Source: an uncultured Clostridia bacterium (lineage in GTDB: Bacteria; Bacillota; Clostridia; Oscillospirales; Ruminococcaceae). From it: a stretch of DNA of 64,000 bases. The notes below the pieces were generated by a model. It ran no database searches. It saw only the letters and a list, made by a program, of their open reading frames with translations, and was not told the DNA's origin. Within the stretch, counting starts at the first letter, position 1. Every line of letters begins with the position of its first letter. A program made the position numbers and the translations under genes. Shown piece after piece: positions 36,553-45,894 of the stretch. The stretch covers positions 21,109 to 85,108 of the forward strand of contig CAMUJF010000010.1 of the NCBI GenBank assembly GCA_947089135.1. The letters run 5' to 3'.

Positions 36553-37470
36553 TTATTTTTTATCCGTGATTATAAGCGGCTCGCATTCAAGAATGTAACC
36601 TGTTTTTTCTTTTACTGTATTCTTTACTATCTGTATCAGTTCCATGAGCTGCGAAAAATCAGCATTTCCTTTGTTGATGATGAAGCCGCTGTGCTTTGTG
36701 CTGACTTCCGCGTCTCCTACGTGAACGCCTTTCAGTCCGCACTGCTCTATCAGCAGAGAAGCATAGCTCCCCTCGGGACGTTTAAATGTACTTCCTGCGC
36801 TGGGATACTCCAAAGGCTGCTTGGAACGTCGTTTTTCCATAAATTCGTTCATTTTAGCCTTTATCTCCGCTTTGTCTCCGTTTTTAAGAGCGATCTCCGC
36901 AGAGAGGATCACCTCTCCGCTTTCCGTAAAACGGCTGCGGCGGTATGAAAAATCGCATTCTTTTCCGTTGTAGACATTTATTTCACCTGTTTTTCTGTCC
37001 ATAGCGCGGACAGTTTGTATCACCTGTTTCATTTCACCGCCGTAAGCTCCTGCGTTCATGAAAACTGCGCCTCCGAGAGTACCTGGTATCCCGTATGCAA
37101 ACTCTATTCCCGAAAGTTCATGTTCCAACGCAAAATTGCATATTGCTGTAAGAGTAGCTCCGGCACCGCAGGTGAGGACATTAGTATCGGCAGTTATCTC
37201 AGCGTTACCTTTTCCAAATTGAAAAACGATACCGTTTATTCCGTCGGAATCCACAATAAGATTAGAACCCTTGCCGAAAATATAATATGGCACGCCCAGC
37301 TTTTCCGCAAGAGTAATCAGCCTGCGGCAGCTTTCTTCGCCCTGCAAGCTTATAAGAGCTCCGCATCGTCCTCCGATTTTAAAGGTAGTGTGGTTTTTAA
37401 GTTCTTCATCAATTTTGACACTGCACCCAAGGGATTTTGCCGTTTCGCATATTTCCTCTGTACCGCTCAT
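36553..37470 (-). CDS. murB: UDP-N-acetylenolpyruvoylglucosamine reductase
   Basis: A 305-residue MurB, a flavoenzyme that reduces UDP-GlcNAc-enolpyruvate to UDP-MurNAc for peptidoglycan synthesis. FAD-binding motifs IFGKGSNLIV and GIEFAYGIPGTLGGAVFMNA are visible, and the catalytic Ser in YPSAGSTFKRPEG. Part of the hprK-rapZ gene block. Confidence 0.96.
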   Translation of the reverse strand: MSGTEEICETAKSLGCSVKIDEELKNHTTFKIGGRCGALISLQGEESCRRLITLAEKLGVPYYIFGKGSNLIVDSDGINGIVFQFGKGNAEITADTNVLTCGAGATLTAICNFALEHELSGIEFAYGIPGTLGGAVFMNAGAYGGEMKQVIQTVRAMDRKTGEINVYNGKECDFSYRRSRFTESGEVILSAEIALKNGDKAEIKAKMNEFMEKRRSKQPLEYPSAGSTFKRPEGSYASLLIEQCGLKGVHVGDAEVSTKHSGFIINKGNADFSQLMELIQIVKNTVKEKTGYILECEPLIITDKK

Positions 37471-37511
37471 TCGCGCACCCCTGTTTCCGATTAATTTTAT
37501 ATCTGTATAGT

Positions 37512-38243
37512 TTATGCTTTGTCCGCAAAAATATTGCCTTTTTTCTCGAAAATGAACCTGAAAAATCTGTCATGATCAGCGTTTATAACAAGGCTTTCCG
37601 GAAAGTCCTGCTCTTCTAAAAGTGCAATGGACTTTTCAAATTTTCCCACAAGACCGCAGAAATGAGCGTCCGAGTTGACAACAACGGGAACCTCATACTT
37701 TTTGCATAAACGGATAATTTCACGATAATTGTCCGAAGTATTCTTCCATGTAATGGAGCTTTCGTTTATTTCCACAAGCTTGCCGCATTCCTTAAATTTT
37801 TTCAGGCATTTTTCATAGTCAAACTCGTATCCTACAGTTGCACAGTGACCGATAACGTCCACAAGCGGATTTTCCGCAACGCCGAGATACAGCCGAGTTA
37901 TCTCATCGGGTGAAGCTTTTTTCAGGTGATTTCGGTGTATGGACGCTATTATCCAGTCCAGTGAAGCGCACTCATCGTAGGGAAAATCAATTGTACCGTC
38001 GTAGTTGATAATACTGGACTCCGCACCGAACAGAAGCTTCACCCCGAACAGCTCACGCGGCAGCGCCTTGTGCAGATTGTGAAAGTGCCACACGTGGGGA
38101 CCGTCGGTTGAGGCTGGTGTGTGATCGGTTATCGCCAGCGCGGAAAGTCCCGCGTCTGCGGCATAACGGGCGTTTTCAAGCACCGTCGAGTAAGCGTGTG
38201 TGGAAGCGACGGTGTGAGTATGCAGGTCTGCAATAATTTTCAT
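37512..38243 (-). CDS. PHP-domain phosphatase/phosphoesterase (YcdX-like)
   Basis: A 243-residue PHP protein. The metal-binding residues are in ADLHTHTVAS, AITDHTPAS, FGAESSI, IASIHRNH and VVNSDAHFCG, complete for a trinuclear centre. Such proteins are phosphatases, sometimes annotated as histidinol-phosphatase; the location between hprK and murB is usual for clostridia. Substrate not known. Confidence 0.9.
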   Translation of the reverse strand: MKIIADLHTHTVASTHAYSTVLENARYAADAGLSALAITDHTPASTDGPHVWHFHNLHKALPRELFGVKLLFGAESSIINYDGTIDFPYDECASLDWIIASIHRNHLKKASPDEITRLYLGVAENPLVDVIGHCATVGYEFDYEKCLKKFKECGKLVEINESSITWKNTSDNYREIIRLCKKYEVPVVVNSDAHFCGLVGKFEKSIALLEEQDFPESLVINADHDRFFRFIFEKKGNIFADKA

Positions 38244-38276
38244 TTTCGGTATTCCTTTTGTATGATTTATTTCGGA

Positions 38277-39239
38277 TCAATAAATATCCCACTTTTTAAT
38301 AGTTTCCTTGCGGTCCATGTCGAGCCCCAGGTTGTCAAGCAGCTCTTGAGCGGCGTTATAGCCCATTTTTTTCTGACGGTTGTTCATAGCCGCTACTTCG
38401 AGGATCACTGCAAGATTTCGTCCCGGCTTAACAGGAATAGTACTGCATGGCACCTTTACGCCCAGAATGGAGGTGTATTCGTTGTCAACTCCCATGCGGT
38501 CGTAGACCTTTTCACTGTCCCAGGGTTCAAGCTCTACGATCATGTCGATCTTTTCAGTGACCTTGATTGCGCCCATGCCGAACAGGCGGCGGGCGTTTAC
38601 AATACCTATGCCGCGGATTTCCAGAAAGTGCCTGATATTTTCGGGAGACGAACCAACAAGGCTTATGTTGGATACCCTTCTTATCTCAACAGCGTCGTCG
38701 GCGACAAGACGGTGTCCGCGCTTGATCAGTTCAACGGCGGTCTCGCTTTTGCCCACGCCGCTTTCTCCGAGAATAAGCATACCCTCGCCGTAGACCTCTA
38801 TAAGCACTCCGTGGCGTGTGATACGGGGGGCAAGGTGCAGATTAAGGAACGCAATCAGCGCAGCCATAAAACTGGAGGTGCTGTCCTTGCTTCGGAGCAG
38901 CGGTACCTCATATTTTTGCGCGAGATCGACCATTTCGGGGAAATACGGCAGCTCACGGGTAATGATAAGTGCGGGGATATGCTGGGAAAAAAGCATATCG
39001 AGACGTTCGCGGCGTACGTCTTCCTCAATAGTGGCCATGTACGCAAACTCCATTTTTCCCACAATCAGGATACGTTCGTTGTTGAAATATTCGTAAAATC
39101 CCATAAGTTGGAGACCCGGACGGATCAGATCCGTTTCAGTAACTGTCAGCTTTGCCGAATCTTCGGGAAGATAAATAGTTTCAAGGTGAAATTCTTCGAT
39201 AATTGTTTTCAGATCCACATTATATTTTTTTTCAGCCAT
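38277..39239 (-). CDS. hprK: HPr kinase/phosphorylase
   Basis: A 320-residue HprK. It phosphorylates HPr on Ser46 for carbon catabolite control. The N-terminal domain includes MGFYEYFNNERI; the kinase domain has Walker A LGESGVGKSE, HRLVADDAVEIRR and EIRGIGIVNARRLFG, with VELEPWD near the end. ATG 39239 is placed 9 bases after AAAGGA. First gene of the block. Confidence 0.97.
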   Translation of the reverse strand: MAEKKYNVDLKTIIEEFHLETIYLPEDSAKLTVTETDLIRPGLQLMGFYEYFNNERILIVGKMEFAYMATIEEDVRRERLDMLFSQHIPALIITRELPYFPEMVDLAQKYEVPLLRSKDSTSSFMAALIAFLNLHLAPRITRHGVLIEVYGEGMLILGESGVGKSETAVELIKRGHRLVADDAVEIRRVSNISLVGSSPENIRHFLEIRGIGIVNARRLFGMGAIKVTEKIDMIVELEPWDSEKVYDRMGVDNEYTSILGVKVPCSTIPVKPGRNLAVILEVAAMNNRQKKMGYNAAQELLDNLGLDMDRKETIKKWDIY

Positions 39240-39274
39240 TCCAATCATTCCTTTTCGATAAACAGTTATTTCTT

Positions 39275-39302
39275 ATTATACATCTTTTTGGAAAAATTTC
39301 AA
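39275..39302 (-). promoter_or_regulatory. Promoter of the hprK block
   Basis: Minus strand TTGAAA (39297-39302), 16-base spacer, TATAAT (39275-39280). Confidence 0.65.
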
Positions 39303-39364
39303 GTGCTGTCAGACTTTATTTACAAATGCCGAAAAAATATTCTGCCGAAAAATATAAAAAACGA

Positions 39365-39393
39365 TTGCTTTTTTGTGCAATTTGATGTATAAT
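39365..39393 (+). promoter_or_regulatory. Promoter of the lipoprotein gene
   Basis: TTGCTT (39365-39370), 17-base spacer, TATAAT (39388-39393). Its sequence is almost the same as that of the proC promoter 1.1 kb downstream. Confidence 0.7.
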
Positions 39394-39429
39394 GTTAAAG
39401 ACAAATATTTTAAGCTTGGGGGAAGTTCA

Positions 39430-40434
39430 TTGAATCATAAAAACAGAATTGCTGCTGCGGTCATGGTTTTGTCTGTTTGTATGCTGACAGCCTGCGGTTC
39501 GGAGATCTCTACAGGCAGTGCGGTATCAGAAACGTTGTCGGAAACTTTGACGGAAACTGAAATCGAAGCGAAAACGTCCGCAGAAGCTGCTGAAAACGAA
39601 AAGACCGGGGTGAGGACTGAAACAGAATCGAAAACTCCGGCGGAATTAAACGAAGTAATAACCGGAACCGACCCTCTTGATACGGCGGCTGCGTTTATTA
39701 TAGAAAGTCCCGAGCCGGACGAGAAAGCCGTTGCAGAAGCCGCTAAACGTCCCGAGATAACGGACTATAAGCTTAATTATACCGGATATGAATTTGCCGA
39801 TGATGCGCAGCGGGCGCTGGCTGAATATCTTTACGCAAACTGGAATGAGGAGCAGATGCGGATCGATATTGAAGGGTCGCGCGCGTATATTCTTGCCTAT
39901 GACCCCGAGAGACAGCTCGGCGATTGTGACGTGTACAATCGGGAATTTTGCGCCGATTTTGATGGGGACGGCGATAATGAGCTTTTTGTGTACCGTTACG
40001 TAAATCTTGACGAAAGATCCAGTTGGGCTATGTACCGCGATTTGTGGTATACGGACGGCGAAAATGTTAAAATGCTTTACTACGGTATCGGGCGCGCGGC
40101 TTTTTCAGGGATTTTTGAAGTGCAAGACGGCGTGCCTCTCATGTTTATTGTACCCGATATTGTTATGGGTTCGCCTATACAAACGGCGTACTGCGTTTCC
40201 GCTGCGGACGGTACGCCAAAATGGTACGAGCTTCCCGAGGACAGGTGCTTTATGTATGATTTTATCTTTGAAAGCGAGGAAGTCAAAAAAGATTTTTTGT
40301 TCATATACGACTCGGATTTTGACTATAGTGATTTTTCAAAAGCGGAGGGTGACGATTTGGAAAATTTTCAGCAGATAGGCTGGGTTGACGGAAAGCTTGA
40401 AATAGTATCGGGTTACGGCGCGGGTTCCGAGTGA
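39430..40434 (+). CDS. Secreted lipoprotein with Asp-rich calcium-like loop
   Basis: A 334-residue lipoprotein. TTG 39430 is chosen because GGGGGAAG lies just upstream and the signal sequence follows directly (NRIAAAVMVLSVCMLTACGS, lipobox LTAC). A Thr/Glu-rich linker (about 22-75) anchors a globular domain that contains CADFDGDGDNELFVYRY, a loop like that of FG-GAP/VCBS or dockerin calcium sites. No enzymatic family is recognised. Surface-bound outside the membrane; binding role possible. Confidence 0.75.
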   Translation: MNHKNRIAAAVMVLSVCMLTACGSEISTGSAVSETLSETLTETEIEAKTSAEAAENEKTGVRTETESKTPAELNEVITGTDPLDTAAAFIIESPEPDEKAVAEAAKRPEITDYKLNYTGYEFADDAQRALAEYLYANWNEEQMRIDIEGSRAYILAYDPERQLGDCDVYNREFCADFDGDGDNELFVYRYVNLDERSSWAMYRDLWYTDGENVKMLYYGIGRAAFSGIFEVQDGVPLMFIVPDIVMGSPIQTAYCVSAADGTPKWYELPEDRCFMYDFIFESEEVKKDFLFIYDSDFDYSDFSKAEGDDLENFQQIGWVDGKLEIVSGYGAGSE

Positions 40435-40461
40435 AATTTATATGAAAATTGTAAAAAACGC

Positions 40462-40490
40462 TTGCTTTTTTGTACAAATTGTTGTATACT
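40462..40490 (+). promoter_or_regulatory. Promoter of proC
   Basis: TTGCTT (40462-40467), 17-base spacer, TATACT (40485-40490), with AAAAACG upstream as in the promoter at 39365. Confidence 0.7.
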
Positions 40491-40525
40491 ACTTGACAGG
40501 CTGTATTTGAAAGGAAGTATTTAGT

Positions 40526-41326
40526 ATGGCGGCAGTGGGATTTATCGGCGCGGGCAATATGGGCTATGCGATAATAAAGGGTATTCGCGGTACGGGGCAG
40601 GGCAGAGAACTGTCTCTTTTCGCTTATGACCTCTCGCATGAGGCTCTGAACCGTCTTTCTGAGTTCGGAGTATCGCCATGCGCTGACGAAAAGGAGCTTG
40701 TTAAAAACAGCGATTACGTTTTTCTTGCGGTGAAACCTCAGCAGCTTGATACCGTTATGGATAGGATCGGTGCAGCAGTTACAGCTGATAAGGTAATGGT
40801 TTCCATATGCGCGGGGATAACCGCAGAGTACCTTTGTTCCAAAACTCTGCCGGAGGCTAAGGTTGTTCTGGTAATGCCCAATACTCCTCTGCTGTTGGGA
40901 GAGGGAGCTTCCGCTCTTTCGAGAAACGAAAACGTTTCGGACGCGGAGTTTGAGTTTGTGAGAAATATTTTTGCTTCCTGCGGAAAGACAGCGGTCGTTC
41001 CCGAAAATAAAATGAAAGAGATAATTGCCGTAAACGGAAGCAGTCCGGCGTTCATATATCTGTTTGCAAAGGCTTTTATAGATTATGCAGGTTCGGCAGG
41101 TATAGACGATACGGCTGCAAAGGAGCTTTTTGCTCAGTCTCTTGTTGGGTCGGCGAAAATGCTTACTGATTCAGAGTATACTGTTGACGAACTGATAAAA
41201 ATGGTTTCCAGTCCGGGAGGGACGACTCTTGCGGGGCTTGACGAGCTTTATAAGGGCAAGTTTGCCGAAACGGTGACAAAAGCCTGTGAAAGCTGTACAA
41301 GACGTGCTTACGAGCTGTCAAAATAG
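40526..41326 (+). CDS. proC: Pyrroline-5-carboxylate reductase
   Basis: A 266-residue ProC: N-terminal Rossmann motif GFIGAGNMGYAIIKGI, VFLAVKPQQL, and the C-terminal signature VSSPGGTTLAGLDEL with INGSSPAF-like AVNGSSPAFIYLF. It does the last step of proline synthesis with NAD(P)H. GAAAGGAAG precedes the ATG. Confidence 0.96.
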   Translation: MAAVGFIGAGNMGYAIIKGIRGTGQGRELSLFAYDLSHEALNRLSEFGVSPCADEKELVKNSDYVFLAVKPQQLDTVMDRIGAAVTADKVMVSICAGITAEYLCSKTLPEAKVVLVMPNTPLLLGEGASALSRNENVSDAEFEFVRNIFASCGKTAVVPENKMKEIIAVNGSSPAFIYLFAKAFIDYAGSAGIDDTAAKELFAQSLVGSAKMLTDSEYTVDELIKMVSSPGGTTLAGLDELYKGKFAETVTKACESCTRRAYELSK

Positions 41327-41393
41327 TTTGTTCTTAAAGAGGACTTGTCCGCATAGACTTTACTATCAATAATTAAAGTAAAGGACGGTCTTT

Positions 41394-42005
41394 ATGACGG
41401 ACAACAACATAGGTCGTAAAAAAAGAACCGACGGAAGGCTGACGCTGCTTGCCGCGCTTTATTTTGCGGGAGTTTTTCTCGGCGTTATACTGTACGGAAC
41501 GCTGAGCGGGGAACAGCTTGACGCACTTAACAGTCTTACCGGAAGCTTTGTTATGGGCAGATTAAGCCATACTTTCTGGGAAACTCTTGTTAATTCCTTT
41601 TCGGGGGCTTTCCTGCTTCTTACGGCGTGCTTTTGGCTTGGATTCAGTGCGGCGGCTCAACCAATAGAACTGTTGGTACCTGTCTTTCGTGGGCTTGGAG
41701 CCGGGGTGTCGCTTTCGGGAATGTACGGAAGCTTCGGGTTTGCCGGCGTGGGAATGTCCGCGGTGCTTATTATTCCGGGAGCGGTGCTGTCTGCGTTTGC
41801 GCTGATAATCGCTGCAAGGGAGTCCCTTGAATTGTCCGGAAAGATTTTTTCGTCGGTTTTCGGAAGAACCGCTTCGGGGGAAGCGATAGATTTTCGATTG
41901 TACATCACAAAGTTTGTGATACTGGTTATTATTCTCATGGTTTCGTCTCTTGCGGACAGTTTTGCAACGTTTATTTTTGCCGGATTTTGGACCGGGCTGC
42001 TGTGA
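41394..42005 (+). CDS. SpoIIM-like integral membrane protein
   Basis: A 203-residue protein with about five membrane segments (LTLLAALYFAGVFLGVILYG, SGAFLLLTACFWLGFSAAAQP, and a last one ILVIILMVSSLADSFATFIF). The arrangement and the FWLGFSAAAQPIELLVPVFR GLGAGVSL-like central region recall stage II sporulation protein M. AAAGGACGG lies upstream. SpoIIM acts in engulfment with SpoIID and SpoIIP; the identification is moderate. Confidence 0.55.
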   Translation: MTDNNIGRKKRTDGRLTLLAALYFAGVFLGVILYGTLSGEQLDALNSLTGSFVMGRLSHTFWETLVNSFSGAFLLLTACFWLGFSAAAQPIELLVPVFRGLGAGVSLSGMYGSFGFAGVGMSAVLIIPGAVLSAFALIIAARESLELSGKIFSSVFGRTASGEAIDFRLYITKFVILVIILMVSSLADSFATFIFAGFWTGLL

Positions 42006-42061
42006 GAGCAAATTTGAAAAATTTAAAAATGGGGAAGTTACTGTAAAGGAGCTGCAAATTT

Positions 42062-42913
42062 TTGGCATTGTTTGGTTTTGGCTATGATTACGAAAAAGCA
42101 GGACGGGGCGTATCCAAAAACGCGCCTAAAAAGAAAGCTTTTTTTGAGTTCTGGGAAATGTATTTCAGGTATGCATGGAGGCTCATAAAGCTTAATATGC
42201 TTACGTTTATTTTTTGTCTTCCCATTGTTACCATAGGTCCTGCGCTGGCGGGAATGACAAGAGTGCTGCGAAAATATTCGCTTGACAAGAATGCGTTTAT
42301 TTTCCACGATTTCTGGAAGGGCTTTTCTGAAAACTGGAAACAGTCTTTGCCTGTCGGTCTGTTGGATACATTGTTTGCGGTGTCAGCGGTGACTGCAATG
42401 TATGTTTACCCCAAAATGGCTCAGGCAGCGGAATCGGGCGGTTTCATCTATACGATATTCTGCGTTATATCCGTAAGCTTTGCACTTACGTTATTTATGA
42501 TGAATTTTTATATTTTCCCTATGATAGTTTCCACGGAGCTGTCCTTTAAAAATATTATAAAGAACAGCTTTTTCCTGACCTGTATTGCTTTGAAAAAAAA
42601 CTTCTTCACGCTTATTTCCGTGGCGTTGACGGCGGCCGTACTATTTGTCATGTGTATTACAAATGTACTTTCTCTGCTTTTTATACCGTTCTGGGCTATA
42701 ACGTTTATGGGATTCATTATAATGTTTAATTCCTATCCTCAGATACAGAAATACGTTATAAATCCTTACTATGAGGAGCGGGGAATGGATAATCCCGAAT
42801 ATGATTATCTGAAACCGCTTACCGCAGAGGAAAGCGTTTTCACCGACCGTGGAGGCGAGGAAATGCCTATCGATGGAAAGGGAAAAAAGAAAAAAGGAAA
42901 AATTATTTCATAA
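42062..42913 (+). CDS. YesL/DUF624-family membrane protein
   Basis: A 283-residue protein starting at TTG with AAAGGAG 9-10 bases upstream. The motif WRLIKLNMLTFIFCLPIVT near the N terminus, followed by GPALAGMTRVLRKY, is typical of the DUF624/YesL family often found near carbohydrate uptake genes. About five membrane helices; a Lys-rich tail. Function unknown; a membrane role in sugar transport or regulation is only suggested by the family. Confidence 0.8.
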   Translation: MALFGFGYDYEKAGRGVSKNAPKKKAFFEFWEMYFRYAWRLIKLNMLTFIFCLPIVTIGPALAGMTRVLRKYSLDKNAFIFHDFWKGFSENWKQSLPVGLLDTLFAVSAVTAMYVYPKMAQAAESGGFIYTIFCVISVSFALTLFMMNFYIFPMIVSTELSFKNIIKNSFFLTCIALKKNFFTLISVALTAAVLFVMCITNVLSLLFIPFWAITFMGFIIMFNSYPQIQKYVINPYYEERGMDNPEYDYLKPLTAEESVFTDRGGEEMPIDGKGKKKKGKIIS

Positions 42914-42919
42914 AAACCC

Positions 42920-42948
42920 TTTACAAAATGATTTCTATGTGGTATAAT
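42920..42948 (+). promoter_or_regulatory. Promoter of rpsO-pnp
   Basis: TTTACA (42920-42925), 17-base spacer, TATAAT (42943-42948). Confidence 0.75.
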
Positions 42949-42954
42949 AATTTC

Positions 42955-43085
42955 TGTCTTGTTCAGACAAACGAGGACAAGAATGCCGTTTGCTTGGTCT
43001 GCGGAGTAAGCCCGTTTCGGGACTCCTTTTACGGAGGCAGCGCCTGCCGCTTACTATGCTTACGGGAAAATTTTTAAAGAGGTGT
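42955..43085 (+). ncRNA. Candidate structured rpsO leader (S15 autoregulation)
   Basis: The 140-base leader between the promoter and rpsO contains several complementary segments: GGCAG with CTGCC around 43040-43050, TAAGC (43008 region) with GCTTA (near 43059), and CCCG with CGGG around 43012-43020. Ribosomal protein S15 represses its own mRNA through diverse leader folds in many bacteria. I recognise no specific Rfam consensus; this is inferred from place and pairing. Confidence 0.4.
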
Positions 43086-43092
43086 TTTCATC

Positions 43093-43359
43093 ATGATGAG
43101 AAAAGAAGAAAAAACAGCCGTTATCGAGGCTAACAGAACCAGTGAAAACGACACCGGTTCTCCCGAGGTACAGATCGCTATCCTCACGAAAAGGATCAAC
43201 GACCTTACCGAACATTTAAAGGTACACAAGAAAGACCACCATTCCAGAAGAGGACTTCTTAAAATGGTTGGTCACAGACGTAATCTTCTCAACTACCTTG
43301 CAAAGAAGGATATCAACAGATACCGCGCAATAGTTGAAAAGCTCGGTCTGCGTAAGTAA
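43093..43359 (+). CDS. rpsO: Ribosomal protein S15
   Basis: An 88-residue S15 of normal length, binding 16S rRNA early in 30S assembly: DTGSPEVQIAILTKRINDLT, then LKVHKKDHHSRRGLLKMVG and RRNLLNYL. AAAGAGGTG precedes two adjacent ATG codons (43093 and 43096); either could be the start. Followed by a terminator and pnp, the usual pair. Confidence 0.97.
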   Translation: MMRKEEKTAVIEANRTSENDTGSPEVQIAILTKRINDLTEHLKVHKKDHHSRRGLLKMVGHRRNLLNYLAKKDINRYRAIVEKLGLRK

Positions 43360-43369
43360 GAAGATGCCG

Positions 43370-43414
43370 AAGGCAGGAAGTAAGGGCGAAAGCCTTTACT
43401 CTGCCTTTTTGCGC
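43370..43414 (+). terminator. rpsO terminator/attenuator before pnp
   Basis: AGGCAG, then AGTAAGGGC, GAAA loop, GCCTTTACT, then CTGCCT form a stem ending in a T run; it partly separates rpsO from pnp. Confidence 0.75.
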
Positions 43415-43532
43415 GTTTAAAACAAGGAAATTTCAGGCAGCAGGCTTAGCATTAAATCGTGTACGCAGGATATTTGCATGCAGGATTTATTGCTAAAGCT
43501 GCGGTCTGTTGAAAATTAACAGGAGGAAAAAT

Positions 43533-45644
43533 ATGTTTGATAATCACAGAATTTTTAAGACCACTTATGCCGGAAGAGAATTGACCGTCGAAACCGGAAA
43601 GACTTGCGAGCTTTCCAATGGTTCATGTTGGGTACGCTGCGGTGATACCGTTGTTATGGCAAATGTTACGGCAAGCGTTAAGCCAAGGGAAGGCATTGAC
43701 TTTTTCCCGCTTTCCGTTGATTATGAGGAGAGACTTTACTCCGTGGGACGTATCCCCGGTTCGTTCATGAAAAGAGAGGGCAAGCCAAGTGAAAAAGCTA
43801 TTCTGACTTCAAGAGTTGTTGACAGACCTATCCGTCCTCTTTTTCCAAAGGATATGAGAAACGACGTTTCTGTTGTAATGACGGTACTTTCCGTTGATCC
43901 AGATAACTCTCCCGAAATATGCGGTATGATAGCAACCTCTGTTGCAATCTCCATTTCCGATATACCTTGGAACGGTCCTATCGGCGGTATCAGCGTGGGA
44001 CTTGTTGACGGTGAGATCGTCCTTAACCCTACGCTTGAACAGCGCGAAAAGTCTGATTTGAACCTTACGGTTGCGGGTACAATGGAAAAGATAGTCATGA
44101 TCGAAGCAGGCGCAAACGAGGTTGACGATGACACAATGCTCAAGGCTATTATGACGGGTCACGAGGAGATCAAGAAGATAGTTGCGTTTATTTCCGATAT
44201 TCAGAAAGAGATAGGCAAGAAGAAGTTTGAGTTTGAGTCTATGGAAGTAGACCACGACCTGTTTGACGCTATTGAGGCTCTTGTTGGAGAAAAGGTAAAG
44301 GTCGCTCTCGACACCAACGACAAGAATATCCGTGAGGAGCGTCTCAATCCTATCAAGGACGAGGTGCACGAGAAGTTTGATGAGGAATATCCCGAAAAGA
44401 TCGCTATGATAGACGAGTGCATCTACAAGCTTCAAAAGAAAATTGTAAGAAACTGGCTCTATGAGGGCAAGCGTGTCGACGGCAGAGGCATTGACGAGAT
44501 ACGTCCTCTTGCCGCGGAGGTAGGCGTTCTTCCCAGAGTTCACGGTTCTGGACTCTTCACAAGAGGTCAGACTCAGGTGCTTACTGTTGCTACTCTCGGT
44601 CCCGTAAGCGATTCCCAGAGAATCGACGGTCTGGACGAAGAGGACAGCAAGAGATATATGCATCACTATAATTTCCCGTCATATTCCGTTGGCGAAACAA
44701 AGCCCAGCAGAGGTCCAGGACGCCGTGAGATAGGTCACGGAGCTCTTGCCGAAAGGGCGCTCGAGCCTGTTATCCCTCCCGTTGAGGAGTTCCCGTATGC
44801 TCTCAGACTTGTTTCCGAAGTGCTTTCTTCCAACGGCTCTACTTCTCAGGGTTCTATCTGCGGCTCGACTCTTGCTCTTATGGATGCGGGCGTGCCTATC
44901 AAGGCTCCGGTTGCGGGAATTTCCTGCGGTCTTATCACAAGAGACGACGGCAGTTTTATGACAATGGTTGATATTCAGGGTCTTGAGGACTTCTTCGGCG
45001 ATATGGACTTCAAGGTAGGCGGTACTCACAAGGGTATCACTGCTATTCAGGTTGATATCAAAGTTGACGGACTTACTCCTGAAATTATAAAGGAAGCGTT
45101 CGCTAAAACTCATAAGGCAAGAGACTATATACTTGACGAGATAATGCTGAAAGCTATTCCCGTTCCGAGAGCGGAGGTTGGCAAGTATGCTCCTAAAATG
45201 CTCCAAACTAAAGTTCCTGTGGACAAGATACGCGAAGTTATTGGTCAGGGAGGCAAGGTCATTCAGAAGATTTCCGCTGACTGCAACGTTAAAATTGACA
45301 TCAATGATGACGGAAGCGTATTTATTTCGGGCATTGATCTTGACAACGCTAAAAAGGCTCTCCAGATTGTTGAGACCATTGCAAATGACCCTGAGATCGG
45401 CGCGATCTACAAGGGCAAAGTTGTTCGCATAATGAACTTCGGTGCGTTTGTTGAGATAGCTCCCGGCAAGGATGGTCTTGTTCACATTTCCAAGTTGGAT
45501 AAGCAGCGCGTCGAAAAGGTCGAGGACGTTGTTTCCATCGGCGACGAGATCGTTGTAAAGGTAATGGAGATAGACAGTCAGGGCAGGATAAATCTTTCCA
45601 GAAAGGACGCTCTTGCAGACATTGAGGCAAAGAAGAACAGCTGA
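43533..45644 (+). CDS. pnp: Polynucleotide phosphorylase
   Basis: A 703-residue PNPase, a 3'-5' phosphorolytic exoribonuclease. ATG 43533 lies after AGGAGGAAAAAT. Two RNase PH domains are seen (TVETGKTCELSNGSCWVRCG and YEGKRVDGRGIDEIRPLAAE), then a KH domain (VIGQGGKVIQKISADCNVKI, about residue 570) and an S1 domain (GKVVRIMNFGAFVEIAPGKD, about 630). Confidence 0.97.
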   Translation: MFDNHRIFKTTYAGRELTVETGKTCELSNGSCWVRCGDTVVMANVTASVKPREGIDFFPLSVDYEERLYSVGRIPGSFMKREGKPSEKAILTSRVVDRPIRPLFPKDMRNDVSVVMTVLSVDPDNSPEICGMIATSVAISISDIPWNGPIGGISVGLVDGEIVLNPTLEQREKSDLNLTVAGTMEKIVMIEAGANEVDDDTMLKAIMTGHEEIKKIVAFISDIQKEIGKKKFEFESMEVDHDLFDAIEALVGEKVKVALDTNDKNIREERLNPIKDEVHEKFDEEYPEKIAMIDECIYKLQKKIVRNWLYEGKRVDGRGIDEIRPLAAEVGVLPRVHGSGLFTRGQTQVLTVATLGPVSDSQRIDGLDEEDSKRYMHHYNFPSYSVGETKPSRGPGRREIGHGALAERALEPVIPPVEEFPYALRLVSEVLSSNGSTSQGSICGSTLALMDAGVPIKAPVAGISCGLITRDDGSFMTMVDIQGLEDFFGDMDFKVGGTHKGITAIQVDIKVDGLTPEIIKEAFAKTHKARDYILDEIMLKAIPVPRAEVGKYAPKMLQTKVPVDKIREVIGQGGKVIQKISADCNVKIDINDDGSVFISGIDLDNAKKALQIVETIANDPEIGAIYKGKVVRIMNFGAFVEIAPGKDGLVHISKLDKQRVEKVEDVVSIGDEIVVKVMEIDSQGRINLSRKDALADIEAKKNS

Positions 45645-45656
45645 TTGAATTTTTAA

Positions 45657-45685
45657 GGCGGGGCTTGTCCCCGCCGTTTTGTTTT
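45657..45685 (+). terminator. Intrinsic terminator of pnp
   Basis: GGCGGGG (45657-45663) and CCCCGCC (45669-45675) followed by GTTTTGTTTT. Confidence 0.9.
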
Positions 45686-45757
45686 AAAAAAAATGTTATG
45701 CGGAAAATAAATTGCTAAAATCATTTATTTACACCAAATCTTTTTGAAAAAAATTTA

Positions 45758-45786
45758 TTGCAGTTTATTTAAAAGTATGCTATAAT
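45758..45786 (+). promoter_or_regulatory. Promoter of folC
   Basis: TTGCAG (45758-45763), 17-base spacer, TATAAT (45781-45786), giving a leader of about 100 bases. Confidence 0.65.
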
Positions 45787-45894
45787 AATTTGTGTATAAG
45801 ATTGTTTAAACACGGTATCGGTATAATTGTTCCACCGTATCAAAGTGTATGTGCGCCGCTTTGCGGTATTTATGTTTCAGCAAAGGTGATGTTC

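Noticed and set aside
38121..39392. A 423-codon open frame on the plus strand
   Set aside because: It is antisense to hprK and the PHP gene, both clearly real by motifs; the frame has no recognisable domain.
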